From Pyrus communis (taxonomy: Eukaryota; Streptophyta; Magnoliopsida; Rosales; Rosaceae), in the NCBI RefSeq assembly GCF_963583255.1, contig NC_084815.1, positions 9,967,724 through 10,031,723 of the forward strand: DNA of 64,000 nt, read 5' to 3'. Positions 1 through 11,839 of this stretch are shown one piece after another (position 1 is the stretch's first letter; each line of letters begins with the position of its first letter). Under the pieces are notes generated by a model that did no database searches, was not told where the DNA came from, and was given only the letters and a program-made list of their open reading frames with translations. The position numbers and the translations under genes were made by a program.

Positions 1-1074
1 CTCGTCCTCTGGGTACGTGTCACCTAAATGCGAAACAACTATAAAAACGTTAACTTTAAAGCACATAACCCGTTTCTCGTAATAACTTCTCATACATTGC
101 TCAAAATGGACAAATGAATATACCAACGTGCTCTACACAACCTCAGGATCACAACCATATTTTTAAAATAATTTTTGGACCCCGCACGCGCCCCCACGCG
201 CCAGCACAGGCACGGACCTACGCGCCCCCCACGCGCGGCCACGTGCCAGGCACACTGACGGTGTCAACAGACGCCGTCAGGAATATTCCGTTAAACTGAC
301 GGAATATTCCGTCAAATCTAACCGGATACCGTCACTGCCGTTAGGAATATTCCGTCAAACTTGACGGAATATTCCCCTTTCTTCTCCGGCCTACCCTCGC
401 CGGACTCTGGTCGCCGGAAACTGGGAAAAACTTTAAACTAACTATTCTCCTTCGTTTCTCAACCGTTTTCTATGATTCTTGGACCAAAAGAAAGCCCTAA
501 ACTAGTAGAATCACGTTGGACCACTTTTAAAGGCTAAAAGTTACGCGATCATACCTGTCTCAAAACTCAAAAACCGGCCAACTTCGAACTAGGCCTTCCC
601 GACGTCCAAATTCGTCCAACGAGCTACTCCGACGCTCCTTAGGACCTCACCAACACACCTACAAGCTTCAAATGTCCAAAAACTAAGTAAATTAATGTTG
701 CATGAACAGTGCTCAAAACGGACCTCGCGATATCGACGTGAAAACGTCGAAGTTCTTACCTGAAAATGCTATGGTCGTGCTCGCCTCGACCTCACGAGTC
801 GAATGGTGTCCTTAGTTTCCTCGATCTGTCACGGTTTGAGGGGTATATGTGTTGGTCCGTACGTTTTTAGGAAGAAGAAGAAGGGTAGAGGACTCGGGAG
901 AGAGAGAAGACAGAGGGAGAGAGAGAAGGATAGTGTCTGTGTGTGTGTGGGAGTGTGTGAGGTTCCAAACACATGCCACAACACAACAAACAACCAAAAC
1001 GTGACGAAAGCACACTAGGGGTAAAATTGTAATTTCATACGTACATTTCGGTATTTCCGGGACGGGATGTCACA
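1..1074 (-). repeat. 3' LTR of A1 (partial)
   Basis: Matches 7193-8266 base for base except three substitutions. It ends (+ strand) in GGGATGTCACA, the reverse complement of the LTR start TGTGACATCCC. It contains four GGAATATTCC palindromes (280-289, 301-310, 344-353, 366-375), a GC-rich block of CACGCGCC-type repeats (183-250), and GA/GT microsatellites (about 898-960). The short ORFs here are not supported as genes. Confidence 0.95.
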
Positions 1075-1087
1075 ACCTTCCCACCTT
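1075..1087 (-). other. Polypurine tract of A1
   Basis: On the minus strand this reads AAGGTGGGAAGGT and abuts the 3' LTR start TGTGACATCCC, the expected position for plus-strand priming. A perfect 8-bp inverted repeat lies just upstream (1092-1110). Confidence 0.85.
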
Positions 1088-1091
1088 AAAA

Positions 1092-1110
1092 GAATTTCGT
1101 CCCGAAATTC
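1092..1110 (-). other. Inverted repeat next to the A1 PPT
   Basis: GAATTTCG, spacer TCC, CGAAATTC: a perfect 8-bp stem with a 3-nt loop, between the polyprotein stop and the PPT. A motif of this kind is, as I recall, common upstream of the PPT in plant Tekay/Del elements. It may be an RNA structure for 3'-end processing or plus-strand priming (inference). Confidence 0.7.
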
Positions 1111-1131
1111 AAAACAACCAAATAACAACCC

Positions 1132-4100
1132 CTAGTGGTTAAAGAACAACCGGGGATACAAATCCCTCATCCGATCTTCTGTCTCCCACGTAGCTTCCTC
1201 AACTGAATGGTTCCTCCACAAAACCTTCACTAAATTCACTGTCTTGTTCCTCAAAACCTTCTCTTTCCAATCAATGATCGTCACCGGTTCCTCATCATAC
1301 GTCAGATCTGGGTTAATCTCAAGCGGTTGAGGAGGTATCACGTGAGATGGATCAGCAACATAGTGTCGGAGCATAGACACGTGAAAAACATTATGCACTC
1401 TAGCCAACTCCGGAGGCAACTCCAACCTGTAAGCTACCTCACCAACTCGTTCGGTGACCATGTATGGTCCGATGTACCTAGGACTCAGTTTCCCCTTCTT
1501 TCCGAACCGCACAACACCTCTCCACGGTGAAAGCTTCAGAAATACCCAATCTCCGACCTCATATGTTCTGTCCGTAGCACGCTGATCCGCTAGACTCTTC
1601 TGCCTGTCCTGAGCTGCTTTCAGGTTAGACTTAATCACCTGAACATTCTGAGTAGTCTCCTCGACAATCTCTGGACCCACTAAAACTCTTTCTCCAACCT
1701 CTGACCAACATAACGGTGTGCGACAAGCTCTGCCATACAAGGCCTCAAATGGCGCCATGCCAATGCTCGAATGAAAACTGTTGTTGTAAGCAAATTCCAT
1801 CAAATCCAATCTTTGATGCCAAGCGTCACCAAACTGCAACACCGAAGCTCGCAGCATATCCTCCAAGGTCTGAATAGTTCTCTCTGACTGTCCGTCTGTC
1901 TGTGGATGATACGCCGTGCTGTAAAGTAATCTCGTGCCCAAAGCTTCCTGGAAAGCTACCCAAAACTTCGACGTAAATCGTGGATCTCGATCCGAAACAA
2001 TACTCACTGGGACACCGTGGTACTTTACAACCTGCGAAATGAATAACTCCGCTAAACGGCTCAGAGAATACTTCTCTCTCACAGGAATAAAATGAGCCGA
2101 CTTAGTGAGTCGATCGACGATCACCCAAATGCCGTCAAAGCCATTATGTGTACGTGGGAGCTTGTACACAAAATCCATGGTGATATTTTCCCATTTCCAC
2201 TCTGGAACGGGAAGCGGCTGCAACAACCCAAACGGCTTCTTCCTTTCTGCTTTAACTTGCTGACAAACAGCACACCTGCTCACATACTCGGCTATCTCCC
2301 TCTTCATACCCGGCCAATAATAAAACGGTCGAATGGTATGATACATTTTAGTAGCTCCTGGGTGCATGGCATAAGCCGAGATATGTGCTTCATCGAGAAT
2401 TTCTTTCTTCAACTCCACACTCTTAGGCACAAACATTCTACCTTCTAGCATCAACATGCCATCCGAATCCCGAACTCTGAGGTCCCGCCTCCTTCCTTGC
2501 TCTCGAGCTTGAATAAGTTCTTGAGTCTCCTGGTCAGTTACTTGGGCTTCAAGCACCCGATCAACAAGTATCGGCCTAACTTGGAAATTAGCAAGTAATG
2601 CCACATCTCGATCTTCGGCTTCTAGCCTTACCCCCGTAGTACGCAAGTCCACCAAAAGAGGAGCACGACTAGCGTACAACGCATTAATACGGCCCTGTGA
2701 CTTCCTGCTAAGTGCATCAGCCACTACGTTCGCACGACCAGGATGATAATCAATCGTGCAATCGTAATCGCTGAGCAACTCCAACCACCTCCGCTGACGA
2801 AGATTGAGTTCCTTCTGAGTAAAGAGATACTGGAGACTCTTGTGATCCGTAAAGATCTTGCACTTTTCTCCGTAAAGATAGTGCCTCCACAACTTTAACG
2901 CAAAAATGATAGCGGCCAACTCCAAATCATGTGTAGGGTAATTCCTCTCATGAGGTTTCAACTGCCGCGAAGCATAAGCAATCACCCTACCATGCTGCAT
3001 TAATACACATCCCAAACCATTCAAGGAAGCATCGCTGTAAACCTCGAAATCACCACTATCGTCTGGGAGTGCCAAAACAGGTGCATGAGTGAGACAATGC
3101 TTCAACTGTTGGAAACTCCGCTCGCACCTATCATCCCACTCAAATTTGACATCCTTCCTCGTTAACCTCGTCAACGGCAAGGCAATCACCGAAAAATCCT
3201 TAACGAACCTCCGATAATACCCTGCTAAACCAAGGAAACTTCTCACTTCGGTGACGGTTCGCGGTTGCTCCCAACTCTCTACCGCTGCAACCTTCTGAGG
3301 GTCAACCAAAATACCCTGAGCAGAAATGACGTGTCCCAAGAACGCAACTTGGTCTAACCAGAACTGGCACTTGCTAAACTTAGCATATAACTGGTGTTCC
3401 CTCAACCTTTTCAACACCAAAGTAAGATGTCGAACATGCTCCGCTTTCGACTTAGAATACACCAGAATATCGTCAATGAAGACAATGACGAATCTATCCA
3501 AGTAAGGCTGGAATACTCGGTTCATCAAATCCATAAAGGCGGCTGGTGCATTCGTCAATCCAAATGGCATAACCAGAAACTCGTAATGACCGTAACGAGT
3601 CCTGAACGCCGTCTTAGGGACATCATCCCTACTGATCTTCAGCTGATAGTAACCAGACCTCAAGTCTATCTTAGAGAACACGCAAGCACCTCTCAGCTGA
3701 TCAAACAAATCATCGATACGAGGCAATGGATAACGGTTTTTAATCGTCACCCGTTTGAGTTGCCTGTAGTCGATGCACAGTCTCAAAGTTCCATCCTTCT
3801 TCCTCACAAACAACACTGGAGCACCCCAAGGCGAAGTACTAGGCTGGATAAATCCCTTATCTACTAACTCTTGCAGCTGAACTTTCAATTCCCTTAACTC
3901 CGCAGGAGCCATACGATAAGGAGTTAAAGAAATAGGATTGGTACCTGGAATCAACTCAATGGTGAACTCTACGTCTCGATCTGGGGGTAACCCAGGTAAA
4001 TCCTCAGGAAATACATCAGGGAAGTGTCTGACCACTCTCACATCCTCTATTCTGCTAGTAACAACCTCATCCAGCACCACATGAGCCAGATACCCCTGAC

Positions 4101-5949
4101 AACCCTTAGTTAACAACTTTTTCGCTCGTAGCGCCGAAATAACGCCATAACTCACCCCACTCTGCTCACCCACGAAAGTAACCACAGGTAGTCCAGGTCG
4201 GTGAAACGTAACTACTTTCCCGTAACAGTCAATGTTGGCACGATAGAAGTGCAACCAGTCCGTGCCCAGAATCACATCAAAGTCCACAATATCTAACGGG
4301 ATAAGATCGGCTGACAAAGCAACACCCTCTACGATCACTGGACACCCCGGGTACACACAATCTACAACGCAACTCTCTCCCCTAGGCATAACAAACTCTA
4401 AATCATACCCTAGGGGTGTGGGGCGAGGTTGCGTCGCTTGAGCAAATGTATGAGAAATTACGGAATGTGTAGCTCCACAATCAATTAAGACTCTAGCAAA
4501 ACAACCAAGAATGTTCAACGTACCCATAATCAAGTCTGGGTTGTTCTGAGCGTCCTGCAGAGAAATATTGTGAAGACGCCCCTGTCCCTGCTGACGCCCA
4601 CCGCGGCCTCGGCTCGCCTGAACACCGCGTCCCTGAGCACCACGCCCCTGACTGGGCTGGCCTGACTGTCTCGAAGATCCTGCACTGCTAGTGGCAATCT
4701 CCCCCTGCTGATACTGTCCTCCCTGATACCACTGTGAACCACCCGCTGGGGCTGGAGGATACGGCATATAGCCGCCTGAATACTGGGGATAGCCACCCTG
4801 GGAATAGGGATCCTGAGGGTACTGATACTGCCCCGGAGCATAAGGGACAGCATCACCCTGATAGTGGTAAGCACCACCTCGACCCGTCTGGCCGTAACTA
4901 CTAGGACCCTGGATCTGCTGGAGTGGTGCAGGCGGTGGCATAAAGGTCTGCTGTGGTTTCTGCTGCTGCTGACCCTGGGGACAATTTGCCGCTCTATGTC
5001 CCACCTGTCCACATGTGAAACAACCGTTGCTACCACGTCTACACTCACCGAAATGTCGGTTGTTACACCTGCGGCAAATAGGGGCTCTGCCTCGCCCACC
5101 ATCGCCCTGCCTCTGGCCTCTAGCGCCACCAGAAAATCTACCTCCACGACCCTGCCCAGTGGCACTGAAGCCACCACTCGAAGAACTAGAACTAGCTCCA
5201 CCTCTCTTGAAGTTCTGAGTCTGTCGGGGCCCGAGCGATGCCTGACCTTTGCCTTTGTCATCTTTCTTCTGGTTGCCGTCCTTCTCTTCATCCGTATCGC
5301 TCGACATATTCTCGGAATCCTCGATCCTCAACAGTATCTCATAGAAGTCCCGATAAGTCTCGCTGTGGACCATAGACGCCATAGAACGCCACTTCTTCCT
5401 TGTGCCCAGACGGAAAAGACGGAGCATCTCCGCCGGATTACCAGCGACATCAGGGTGATAACGGGACAAGTCCGTAAACTTACGGTAGTACTCATTCGCT
5501 GACATCTTCCGCTGTTTCAGTTCGGAAAACTCCTGCTTCTTGCGGTCAATGTACTCAGGGGGTACATATCTTCTCCTAAACAACCCCGTAAACACGTTCC
5601 AATCAATCCTCTGATCCGGAGTCAACCTACGGAGCTCCTGCTCCCACCAAGCTGCCGACTCCGTATCTAGAAACCAAGCGGTCGTCTCGACCCACCTCTC
5701 CATAGGCAAGTTCCCCTGATTATGTAGCACCCGGAAAGTCTTCTCTATGTGTTCTAGCCAGCGCTCTGCACTCTCGGGTCCCTCACTGCCCTTAAACTTA
5801 TCCAACTTCAGATTGTACATGGTCTCCAGAGGAGTCCTCTGGGGAGGGCGCATCACTGCCTGAAGGGCTGTAGCAAAAGCTTCCCCCAGCTGAGTAATAT
5901 CGGGGAACATAGGCTCAGAAGAGCGACGGGGTTCCCGACGAGGCGGCAT
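1132..5949 (-). CDS. Gag-Pol polyprotein of chromovirus A1 (intact)
   Basis: One uninterrupted frame encodes capsid, protease, reverse transcriptase, RNase H and integrase in the chromovirus order. I take the start at 5949 (MPPRR), the usual start of such gags; in-frame ATGs at 5967 and 5988 would add 6 or 13 residues. Numbering from 5988: retrotransposon gag about 75-225; a C/H cluster 305-316 then a CCHC knuckle C323-C326-H331-C336; a Q/G/Y/P-rich linker 337-470; protease DCGATHS at 503; RT with FIDD at 837-840; RNase H acidic residues D986, E1023, D1048, D1091; integrase HHCC H1202/H1209/C1239/C1242 and catalytic D1272, D1333, E1369; C-terminal chromodomain about 1566-1616, which in this class targets integration to modified histones. 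All key residues are present, so it may still be functional. Confidence 0.95.
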   Translation of the reverse strand: MPPRREPRRSSEPMFPDITQLGEAFATALQAVMRPPQRTPLETMYNLKLDKFKGSEGPESAERWLEHIEKTFRVLHNQGNLPMERWVETTAWFLDTESAAWWEQELRRLTPDQRIDWNVFTGLFRRRYVPPEYIDRKKQEFSELKQRKMSANEYYRKFTDLSRYHPDVAGNPAEMLRLFRLGTRKKWRSMASMVHSETYRDFYEILLRIEDSENMSSDTDEEKDGNQKKDDKGKGQASLGPRQTQNFKRGGASSSSSSGGFSATGQGRGGRFSGGARGQRQGDGGRGRAPICRRCNNRHFGECRRGSNGCFTCGQVGHRAANCPQGQQQQKPQQTFMPPPAPLQQIQGPSSYGQTGRGGAYHYQGDAVPYAPGQYQYPQDPYSQGGYPQYSGGYMPYPPAPAGGSQWYQGGQYQQGEIATSSAGSSRQSGQPSQGRGAQGRGVQASRGRGGRQQGQGRLHNISLQDAQNNPDLIMGTLNILGCFARVLIDCGATHSVISHTFAQATQPRPTPLGYDLEFVMPRGESCVVDCVYPGCPVIVEGVALSADLIPLDIVDFDVILGTDWLHFYRANIDCYGKVVTFHRPGLPVVTFVGEQSGVSYGVISALRAKKLLTKGCQGYLAHVVLDEVVTSRIEDVRVVRHFPDVFPEDLPGLPPDRDVEFTIELIPGTNPISLTPYRMAPAELRELKVQLQELVDKGFIQPSTSPWGAPVLFVRKKDGTLRLCIDYRQLKRVTIKNRYPLPRIDDLFDQLRGACVFSKIDLRSGYYQLKISRDDVPKTAFRTRYGHYEFLVMPFGLTNAPAAFMDLMNRVFQPYLDRFVIVFIDDILVYSKSKAEHVRHLTLVLKRLREHQLYAKFSKCQFWLDQVAFLGHVISAQGILVDPQKVAAVESWEQPRTVTEVRSFLGLAGYYRRFVKDFSVIALPLTRLTRKDVKFEWDDRCERSFQQLKHCLTHAPVLALPDDSGDFEVYSDASLNGLGCVLMQHGRVIAYASRQLKPHERNYPTHDLELAAIIFALKLWRHYLYGEKCKIFTDHKSLQYLFTQKELNLRQRRWLELLSDYDCTIDYHPGRANVVADALSRKSQGRINALYASRAPLLVDLRTTGVRLEAEDRDVALLANFQVRPILVDRVLEAQVTDQETQELIQAREQGRRRDLRVRDSDGMLMLEGRMFVPKSVELKKEILDEAHISAYAMHPGATKMYHTIRPFYYWPGMKREIAEYVSRCAVCQQVKAERKKPFGLLQPLPVPEWKWENITMDFVYKLPRTHNGFDGIWVIVDRLTKSAHFIPVREKYSLSRLAELFISQVVKYHGVPVSIVSDRDPRFTSKFWVAFQEALGTRLLYSTAYHPQTDGQSERTIQTLEDMLRASVLQFGDAWHQRLDLMEFAYNNSFHSSIGMAPFEALYGRACRTPLCWSEVGERVLVGPEIVEETTQNVQVIKSNLKAAQDRQKSLADQRATDRTYEVGDWVFLKLSPWRGVVRFGKKGKLSPRYIGPYMVTERVGEVAYRLELPPELARVHNVFHVSMLRHYVADPSHVIPPQPLEINPDLTYDEEPVTIIDWKEKVLRNKTVNLVKVLWRNHSVEEATWETEDRMRDLYPRLFFNH

Positions 5950-6028
5950 AGTTCTGACAGAAGACATCAAAATTATTAGAATACTCACAAGGACACAGGA
6001 CTGCCAAACCTAGGCTCTGATACCAAAC
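5950..6028 (-). other. A1 leader with primer-binding site
   Basis: Short untranslated leader of about 80 bp between 5' LTR and gag. The PBS is at 6013-6025 and reads TGGTATCAGAGCC on the minus strand, complementary to the 3' end of plant initiator tRNA-Met. It starts three bases from the LTR edge at 6029. Confidence 0.95.
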
Positions 6029-8266
6029 TGACACACCCCGACCGAGATCGGAGCGTGCTGGCCGTCACACAAAGGTGACGTAGCCATATGCACGTGCGGA
6101 AGCTAAAGTAGTAATATGAAAGTACGAATAATAAAAAAAAAAACTAGCATACAAGTACTAGAATGAGTGCTAGTTAGTGCGATACAAATTCAGAGCAGGT
6201 CTATAGCAGTCCAATTAAAACAACAACGATAGTACGCCCGAAGGCGACCCTACAATGGGGAGTGTCTGTCAGAACGCCGAAAAGCTCTCAAGGGAAACCA
6301 CCGCAACGGCTAAGCAACTAGAACCTGGAGGGGCGCAAAACAAAAACGTGAGTGGGCAAAAACAAAGCTCTTTGAAAACCATTTCATAAAATACTTTCTA
6401 ACCCCTCGCCGTAAAACCTGTATACTTCCCAGAAAATAAACATATGTACGTATGTGTAAACATGCAAAACATGCTCAAGGGTATACCAATCATGCTCAAG
6501 ATATGCCATGCCAAAATCTCAAAGTGATATGCAAGTGCCCAGGTATAATCATAATCAATATCATGTAATCAGGCAGCCGGAGTCACCTACGTGACCTGTA
6601 CGGCTACATCTAGAGCTCAAATCTCAATCTCAATATCTAAACCTGCCCACGAGTCGGAACCACCTAAAGTGGTCTGTACGACAAGCCTGGGTGTAACATA
6701 TATATACGCTCTAGTGCTACGATCACGTGAAGGCTGTGCGAATAATCGCGGGTCACCTACGAGTCGGAACCACCTATCGTGGTCTGTACGACAGGCCTAT
6801 GCACCTAGCTTGGATCCAAGCTGAGCGTATGGTGCGGGAGGTGAACAACACGTGAAGGACTGTGCCCTACTCTGGGCGGGAGCACTAACACCGGGGGTGC
6901 AGGTTATGAGCTCTCTAAGCATCTCTAACCACTATTTAATGCAATCGTTAAATAACGCTTACCTGGTACTTACCTATGCCTCCACAGCACCCACATATAA
7001 ATATGTATATGCATGCCACTACTAATGAATGTGATGATGCATAAACGTTAATAATAACATGCATGGCATAAGGCAAATAACCCTTTTAAATCAATTTCTG
7101 GGAATATAAATGTATATAGGTATATACGGAAAACAAAAGCCCACTCACTGGTATGTAGAAGGGTCGTAGCCCCCCTGTCTCGCGTGTGCACGCTCGTCCT
7201 CTGGGTACGTGTCACCTAAATGCGAAACAACTATAAAAACGTTAACTTTAAAGCACATAACCCGTTTCTCGTAATAACTTCTCATACATTGCTCAAAATG
7301 GACAAATGAATATACCAACGTGCTCTACACAACCTCAGGATCACAACCATATTTTTAAAATAATTTTTGGACCCCGCACGCGCCCCCACGCGCCAGCACA
7401 GGCACGGACCTACGCGCCCCCCACGCGCGGCCACGTGCCAGGCACACTGACGGTGTCAACAGACGCCGTCAGGAATATTCCGTTAAACTGACGGAATATT
7501 CCGTCAAATCTAACCGGATACCGTCACTGCCGTTAGGAATATTCCGTCAAACTTGACAGAATATTCCCCTTTCTTCTCCGGCCTACCCTCGCCGGACTCC
7601 GGTCGCCGGAAACTGGGAAAAACTTTAAACTAACTATTCTCCTTCGTTTCTCAACCGTTTTCTATGATTCTTGGACCAAAAGAAAGCCCTAAACTAGTAG
7701 AATCACGTTGGACCACTTTTAAAGGCTAAAAGTTACGCGATCATACCTGTCTCAAAACTCAAAAACCGGCCAACTTCGAACTAGGCCTTCCCGACGTCCA
7801 AATTCGTCCAACTAGCTACTCCGACGCTCCTTAGGACCTCACCAACACACCTACAAGCTTCAAATGTCCAAAAACTAAGTAAATTAATGTTGCATGAACA
7901 GTGCTCAAAACGGACCTCGCGATATCGACGTGAAAACGTCGAAGTTCTTACCTGAAAATGCTATGGTCGTGCTCGCCTCGACCTCACGAGTCGAATGGTG
8001 TCCTTAGTTTCCTCGATCTGTCACGGTTTGAGGGGTATATGTGTTGGTCCGTACGTTTTTAGGAAGAAGAAGAAGGGTAGAGGACTCGGGAGAGAGAGAA
8101 GACAGAGGGAGAGAGAGAAGGATAGTGTCTGTGTGTGTGTGGGAGTGTGTGAGGTTCCAAACACATGCCACAACACAACAAACAACCAAAACGTGACGAA
8201 AGCACACTAGGGGTAAAATTGTAATTTCATACGTACATTTCGGTATTTCCGGGACGGGATGTCACA
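6029..8266 (-). repeat. 5' LTR of A1 (complete, 2238 bp)
   Basis: Begins (minus strand) TGTGACATCCC and ends GGTGTGTCA, so it has TG...CA ends. It holds three related short hairpins (6582-6595, 6659-6673, 6769-6783), the GGAATATTCC cluster at 7472-7567 (the fourth copy mutated to AGAATATTCC), the CACGCGCC block and GA/GT microsatellites near 8090-8153. A TATATATA stretch near 6698-6710 could be a minus-strand TATA box, but I cannot place the transcription start. Confidence 0.95.
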
Positions 8267-9907
8267 ATTAAGTTCAACGGAAATCATAAACATTGACGAG
8301 GCATTCGTTACTATGGAATACGCATGAAACTTATGCCAAGAATTCGTTTAACGCGATTGTTTATAAGCAACCTCCACTACTTGTGAATATAAGTTCGTAA
8401 CTATTAGGTGAAACTCACTTATATTCTAGCATCATATTCATTCAAACGGTTAAACAAATTGAATCCACAACTTATAAAATTCCAACCAAAAGTAATCAAT
8501 TCATATTGCAAGCATAAACATGTATTTTGAATCACCCCCTAGCTAAAGGGGGTTTAGTTCCTCATAACTTTGAAATCAAAGAAACACCTAAACATTCCAA
8601 CAACTCAAACGTGAATTGTACGAACGTTTAGGCACTCTTCTCTTCCATTCTCATACGTACAAAACAAAGAGAATTAAATTTAAACTTTGAAATCAAAGAA
8701 ACACCTAAACATTCCAACAACTCAAACTTGAATTGTATGAACGTTTAGGCACTCTTTTCTTCCTCGTTGTTGTAGCACAAGGTCTAAGGTGAGCTTTGGG
8801 GATTATGTGAAGTGTTTTGGAGGGATGGGAAGTGGTTGGATAGTGGCTGCAATGAAGGAGAAAAACTGCACAGAAAATGGAAGGGGAATTGCGGCAATGG
8901 ATGTGTATTTGTGTTGTGTGAAGTGTTGTGAATGGAAATATGAGATATGAATTGAATGAATGAATGCAAGGGTATTTATAGGAGTAGTGGAGGGAACATA
9001 TGGCTGTTTGTTTAAGATGCAAGTGGCTAATTAATGATGGAAAAGTATGTGATTGAATTAAAGGATGCAAAGTGAATGAATCATGAATCATTGTGGATGA
9101 AAGGTGGAAGTGCATGTGTTGATGACTAGGTTAGTGGGTGGAAATCTGAAAATGGCATATAGGAATGGGAGCTCACGGTTTGAATGTGTAAAGTGTGTGT
9201 GAATGCATGTGAAGATGCAATAAATAATGCATGTAGGGTTAGGAAATAATGAAGAAATGCATGTGAGATGTTTGGAAAGGAAATGGGAACCCACGGCAAT
9301 GAAGTTGTTTTGTGTTGTGAATTATGATGAATGCATGTGAGTTAAAGAGGGAGAATGTGGTGAAATGATGAAGTAGGAAGGTGGAAATGCATGTGAGATG
9401 TTTGGAAAGGAATAAAGAATGAATGGTGGAAATGTGAGTGAATGATGTGCATGTGTGAGAATGCATGTGGAATTAAGAGGAGTATGGAAGTGAAATAAAT
9501 GAATGATATGTTAAGTGATAAGTGAATGATATGTGGTGAGTGATAAGTGAATGGTTTGATAAGTGATAAATGAATTAGTTTAAAGGGCTAGGGTTTAAGT
9601 ACATAGAATGGGCCTAAAATAGGTTGGTTTGTATGGCATAATGTGTTTGATTGGGCTAGAGCCATTGTTTTGTGTCTTCAAGTGCATACAAGGCCTTCAA
9701 ATTCGTCCATCCTCTTGGCTCCATGGATAAGCTATCCAATCCATGCCCAAAAATGCTCCAAATGGCCTCAAAATGCACTTTCTTGCTCCCTAGGCCCTTA
9801 GAACCTGAAAACACACAAAAGAAGCATAAAGGACTAAAATAACGAGAGAAACATAACGTAAATGCACGAGAACAAGCCATTTAAGTCGCATGAATATGCT
9901 CCTATCA
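8267..9907 (-). repeat. Reversed B LTR, cut by A1
   Basis: The right edge reads ATATGCTCCTATCA, the reverse complement of the B LTR start, and joins the B1 integrase-side pol at 9908. The left edge stops inside the U5-proximal LTR sequence exactly at the A1 LTR, so A1 inserted into it; the rest lies beyond the window. It contains two copies of the 46-nt hairpin (8587-8632, 8704-8749), a TATA box (8973-8980), CATGCA/TGCATG motifs (about 9110-9470) and GATAAG repeats (9510-9570). The short ORFs are low-complexity products of these repeats. Confidence 0.9.
8973..8980 (-). promoter_or_regulatory. LTR TATA box
   Basis: TATAAATA on the minus strand. It is at the same LTR position as the TATA boxes of the other B LTR copies, between the U3 repeat array and the duplicated hairpin. 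Confidence 0.7.
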
Positions 9908-11368
9908 GATGCTCCTACTTCAAGAGTTCGATCTTGAAATCCGAGACAAGAAAGGGTGTGAAAACGTGGTGGTAGACCACCTAAGTAGAATGGTGCGTGA
10001 GGAAAAGTCCACCCCCATTTTAGAAACGTTTCCGGATGAGCAACTTTTGTCCATTGAGGTAAGAACCCCTTGGTATGCCGATTTGGTAAATTTCTTGGTG
10101 TCTAAGCAAGTTCCTAGTACCCTAAACAAGTTCCAACGTGATAAACTTGTTCATGATGCACGTTTTTATGTTTGGGATGATCCATATTTATGGAAATTCT
10201 GCCCAGATCAGATTGTGCGTAGATGTGTGCCCGAATCTGAATTTAATTCCATTCTTACATTCTGCCATACTTATGCATGTGGGGGACATTTTGGCACCCA
10301 AAGGACAGCCCTAAAGGTGTTACAATCTGGATTTTATTGGCCTAATCTCTTTAAAGACGCTAAAATGTTTTGTTTAACATGCGATAAGTGTCAAAGAACA
10401 GGTAACATAGGGCCTAAGGACCAAATGCCGCAACAATCTCTCTCCTTGTGGAAATTTTTGATGTTTGGGGTATTGATTTCATGGGCCCCTTCCCTCCATC
10501 TTTTGGTTTCACTTATATCTTGCTAGCTGTCGATTATGTTTCCAAATGGGTGGAAGCCAAAGCCACCCGTACTAACGATTCTAAGGTTGTTGCAGATTTT
10601 GTGAAATCTAATATTTTTGCTAGGTTTGGGATGCCACGAGTTTTAATAAGTGATGGGGGTTCTCACTTTCGTAACCGCACCATTGAAGCTTTGCTCAAGA
10701 AGTACAACGTTACTCATAAGGTTTCCACACCTTATCACCCTCAAACTAATGGGCAAGCGGAGGTTTCAAATAGGGAGATCAAACAAGTCCTAGAGAAAAC
10801 CGTGGGACCCTCAAGAAGAGATTGGAGTTTGCGCTTGGATGATGCATTGTGGGCCTATCGTACGGCTTACAAAACTCCCCTTGGCATGTCACCTTTTCGG
10901 CTTATATATGGTAAGCCATGTCATTTGCCCGTTGAGTTAGAGCACAAGGCACATTGGGCTGTGAAAACCTTCAATTTGGACATAGACGCTGCTGGAGTTC
11001 ATAGGAAGCTCCAATTAGATGAACTTGAGGAGATTAGGAACGAGGCTTACGAGAATGCTCGCATCTACAAGGACAAAACGAAGGCTTATCATGATAAGAT
11101 GCTTCGTACCAAAACGTTCTCCAAGGGGCAGAAAGTGTTGCTTTTTGATTCAAGACTTCGGTTATTCCCTGGTAAGTTACGTTCCAAATGGATTGGACCT
11201 CTTGTTGTTACTAATGTTTTTCCTCATGGTGCAGTCCAAGTCCAAAGCTTAAAAAGTGGCCACGAGTTCAAGGTGAACGGACATAGATTGAAGCCATACT
11301 ATGAGAACTTTGTGGAGCATGTTGTGGAAGAACTTCCCTTGGGTGCCGTGGGCTCCAATCTGGAGTGA
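9908..11368 (+). pseudogene. Athila-like pol fragment: RNase H end and integrase, frameshifted
   Basis: The end of RNase H (DHLSR motif) is followed by an integrase zinc finger (HTYACGGHF and CLTCDKC, about 10262-10395) and core ([17 protein letters not shown], then the E of QAEVSNRE), with a basic C-terminal domain to the stop at 11366-11368. The reading frame changes near 10437-10449, where a CT run appears to have one extra base: frame one covers 9909 to about 10440 and frame two about 10448-11368. Catalytic D, D and E are all kept. RT and earlier domains are missing because a reversed B LTR is inserted at 9907. C1 and C2 carry clearly diverged homologues, so this is a different family. 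A dead copy as it stands. Confidence 0.9.
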
Positions 11369-11834
11369 TTTGGGTTCTTCGTCCGGATGTACGACGTTAA
11401 AGCAAGCGCTACTTGGGAGGCAACCCATGCATTTAACAAAAGAAGACCTAGAATGCACTCCAATTCCAGATTTGCGTTCCTAAACTCTTCTCTTTGTTGC
11501 TATTTCGTTTCTGCCATGTTAGGTTGTTTAGTTGCTTTTTGTGTGTTTACTTATGATTTGTGTGAATCTAAGCTTAAAACATTGAGGACAATGTTTGATT
11601 TAAGTGTGGGGGGGGGGGGGGGTAACTAAGTTTATTTAATGCAAATTCGTGGGATTTTATCACCCATTACTTAAAATGCTGTTCCTTGCTGTTTTAAGGT
11701 GTTTTTAAGTTGTTTTAGAGTGTTTTAGTATGTTTTGTTTTTATAACTCCGAAAATCACATAAAAATTTGAAAAACATGTTTTAAAAAGCCTAAAAAGAG
11801 TGTTTTGAGTCGTTTTTGTGTGTTTGTGTTTTAG
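11369..11834 (+). other. B1 3' non-coding region, proximal part
   Basis: Contains the post-integrase hairpin TGGG-AGGCAA-CCCA (11414-11427), the inverted repeat AACATTG-AGGA-CAATGTT (11578-11595) and the first AAGTGTGGGGG tract, expanded here to a long G run (about 11602-11622). From about 11450 it is homologous to the region downstream of the antisense cassette in B2, B3 and B4. No env-like ORF. Confidence 0.8.
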
Positions 11835-11839
11835 GGTAC
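11835..11839. repeat. Target-site duplication GGTAC (left)
   Basis: Directly precedes the reversed solo LTR and is repeated after it. Uninterrupted copies (for example near 47384) read TTAGGGTACCTTCC, with GGTAC once, confirming a real TSD. Confidence 0.93.

Larger units (their letters stand above)
1..8266 (-). mobile_element. A1: young Ty3/gypsy chromovirus (Tekay/Del-like), left end outside window
   Basis: Minus-strand LTR retrotransposon. Its 5' LTR lies at 6029-8266, followed leftward by PBS, a single gag-pol ORF, PPT and the 3' LTR, of which 1-1074 is in the window. Bases 1-1074 align without gaps to 7193-8266 and differ at only three sites that I see (near 366, 398 and 621), about 0.3 percent. 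With an intact ORF this means a very recent insertion. If the missing LTR part is as long as its partner, the element is about 9.4 kb. It interrupts a reversed B LTR. The expected TSD on the right is ATTAA (8267-8271); the left one is outside the window. Confidence 0.95.

Noticed and set aside
4530..5502. ORFs of 253 (-) and 212 (+) residues
   Set aside because: Out-of-frame or opposite-strand shadows of the repetitive, GC-rich gag linker of A1.
6650..6800. Spaced repeats in the A LTR as a CRISPR-like array
   Set aside because: Only two or three units with hairpins inside a eukaryotic LTR, conserved in the A2 LTR; no array structure.
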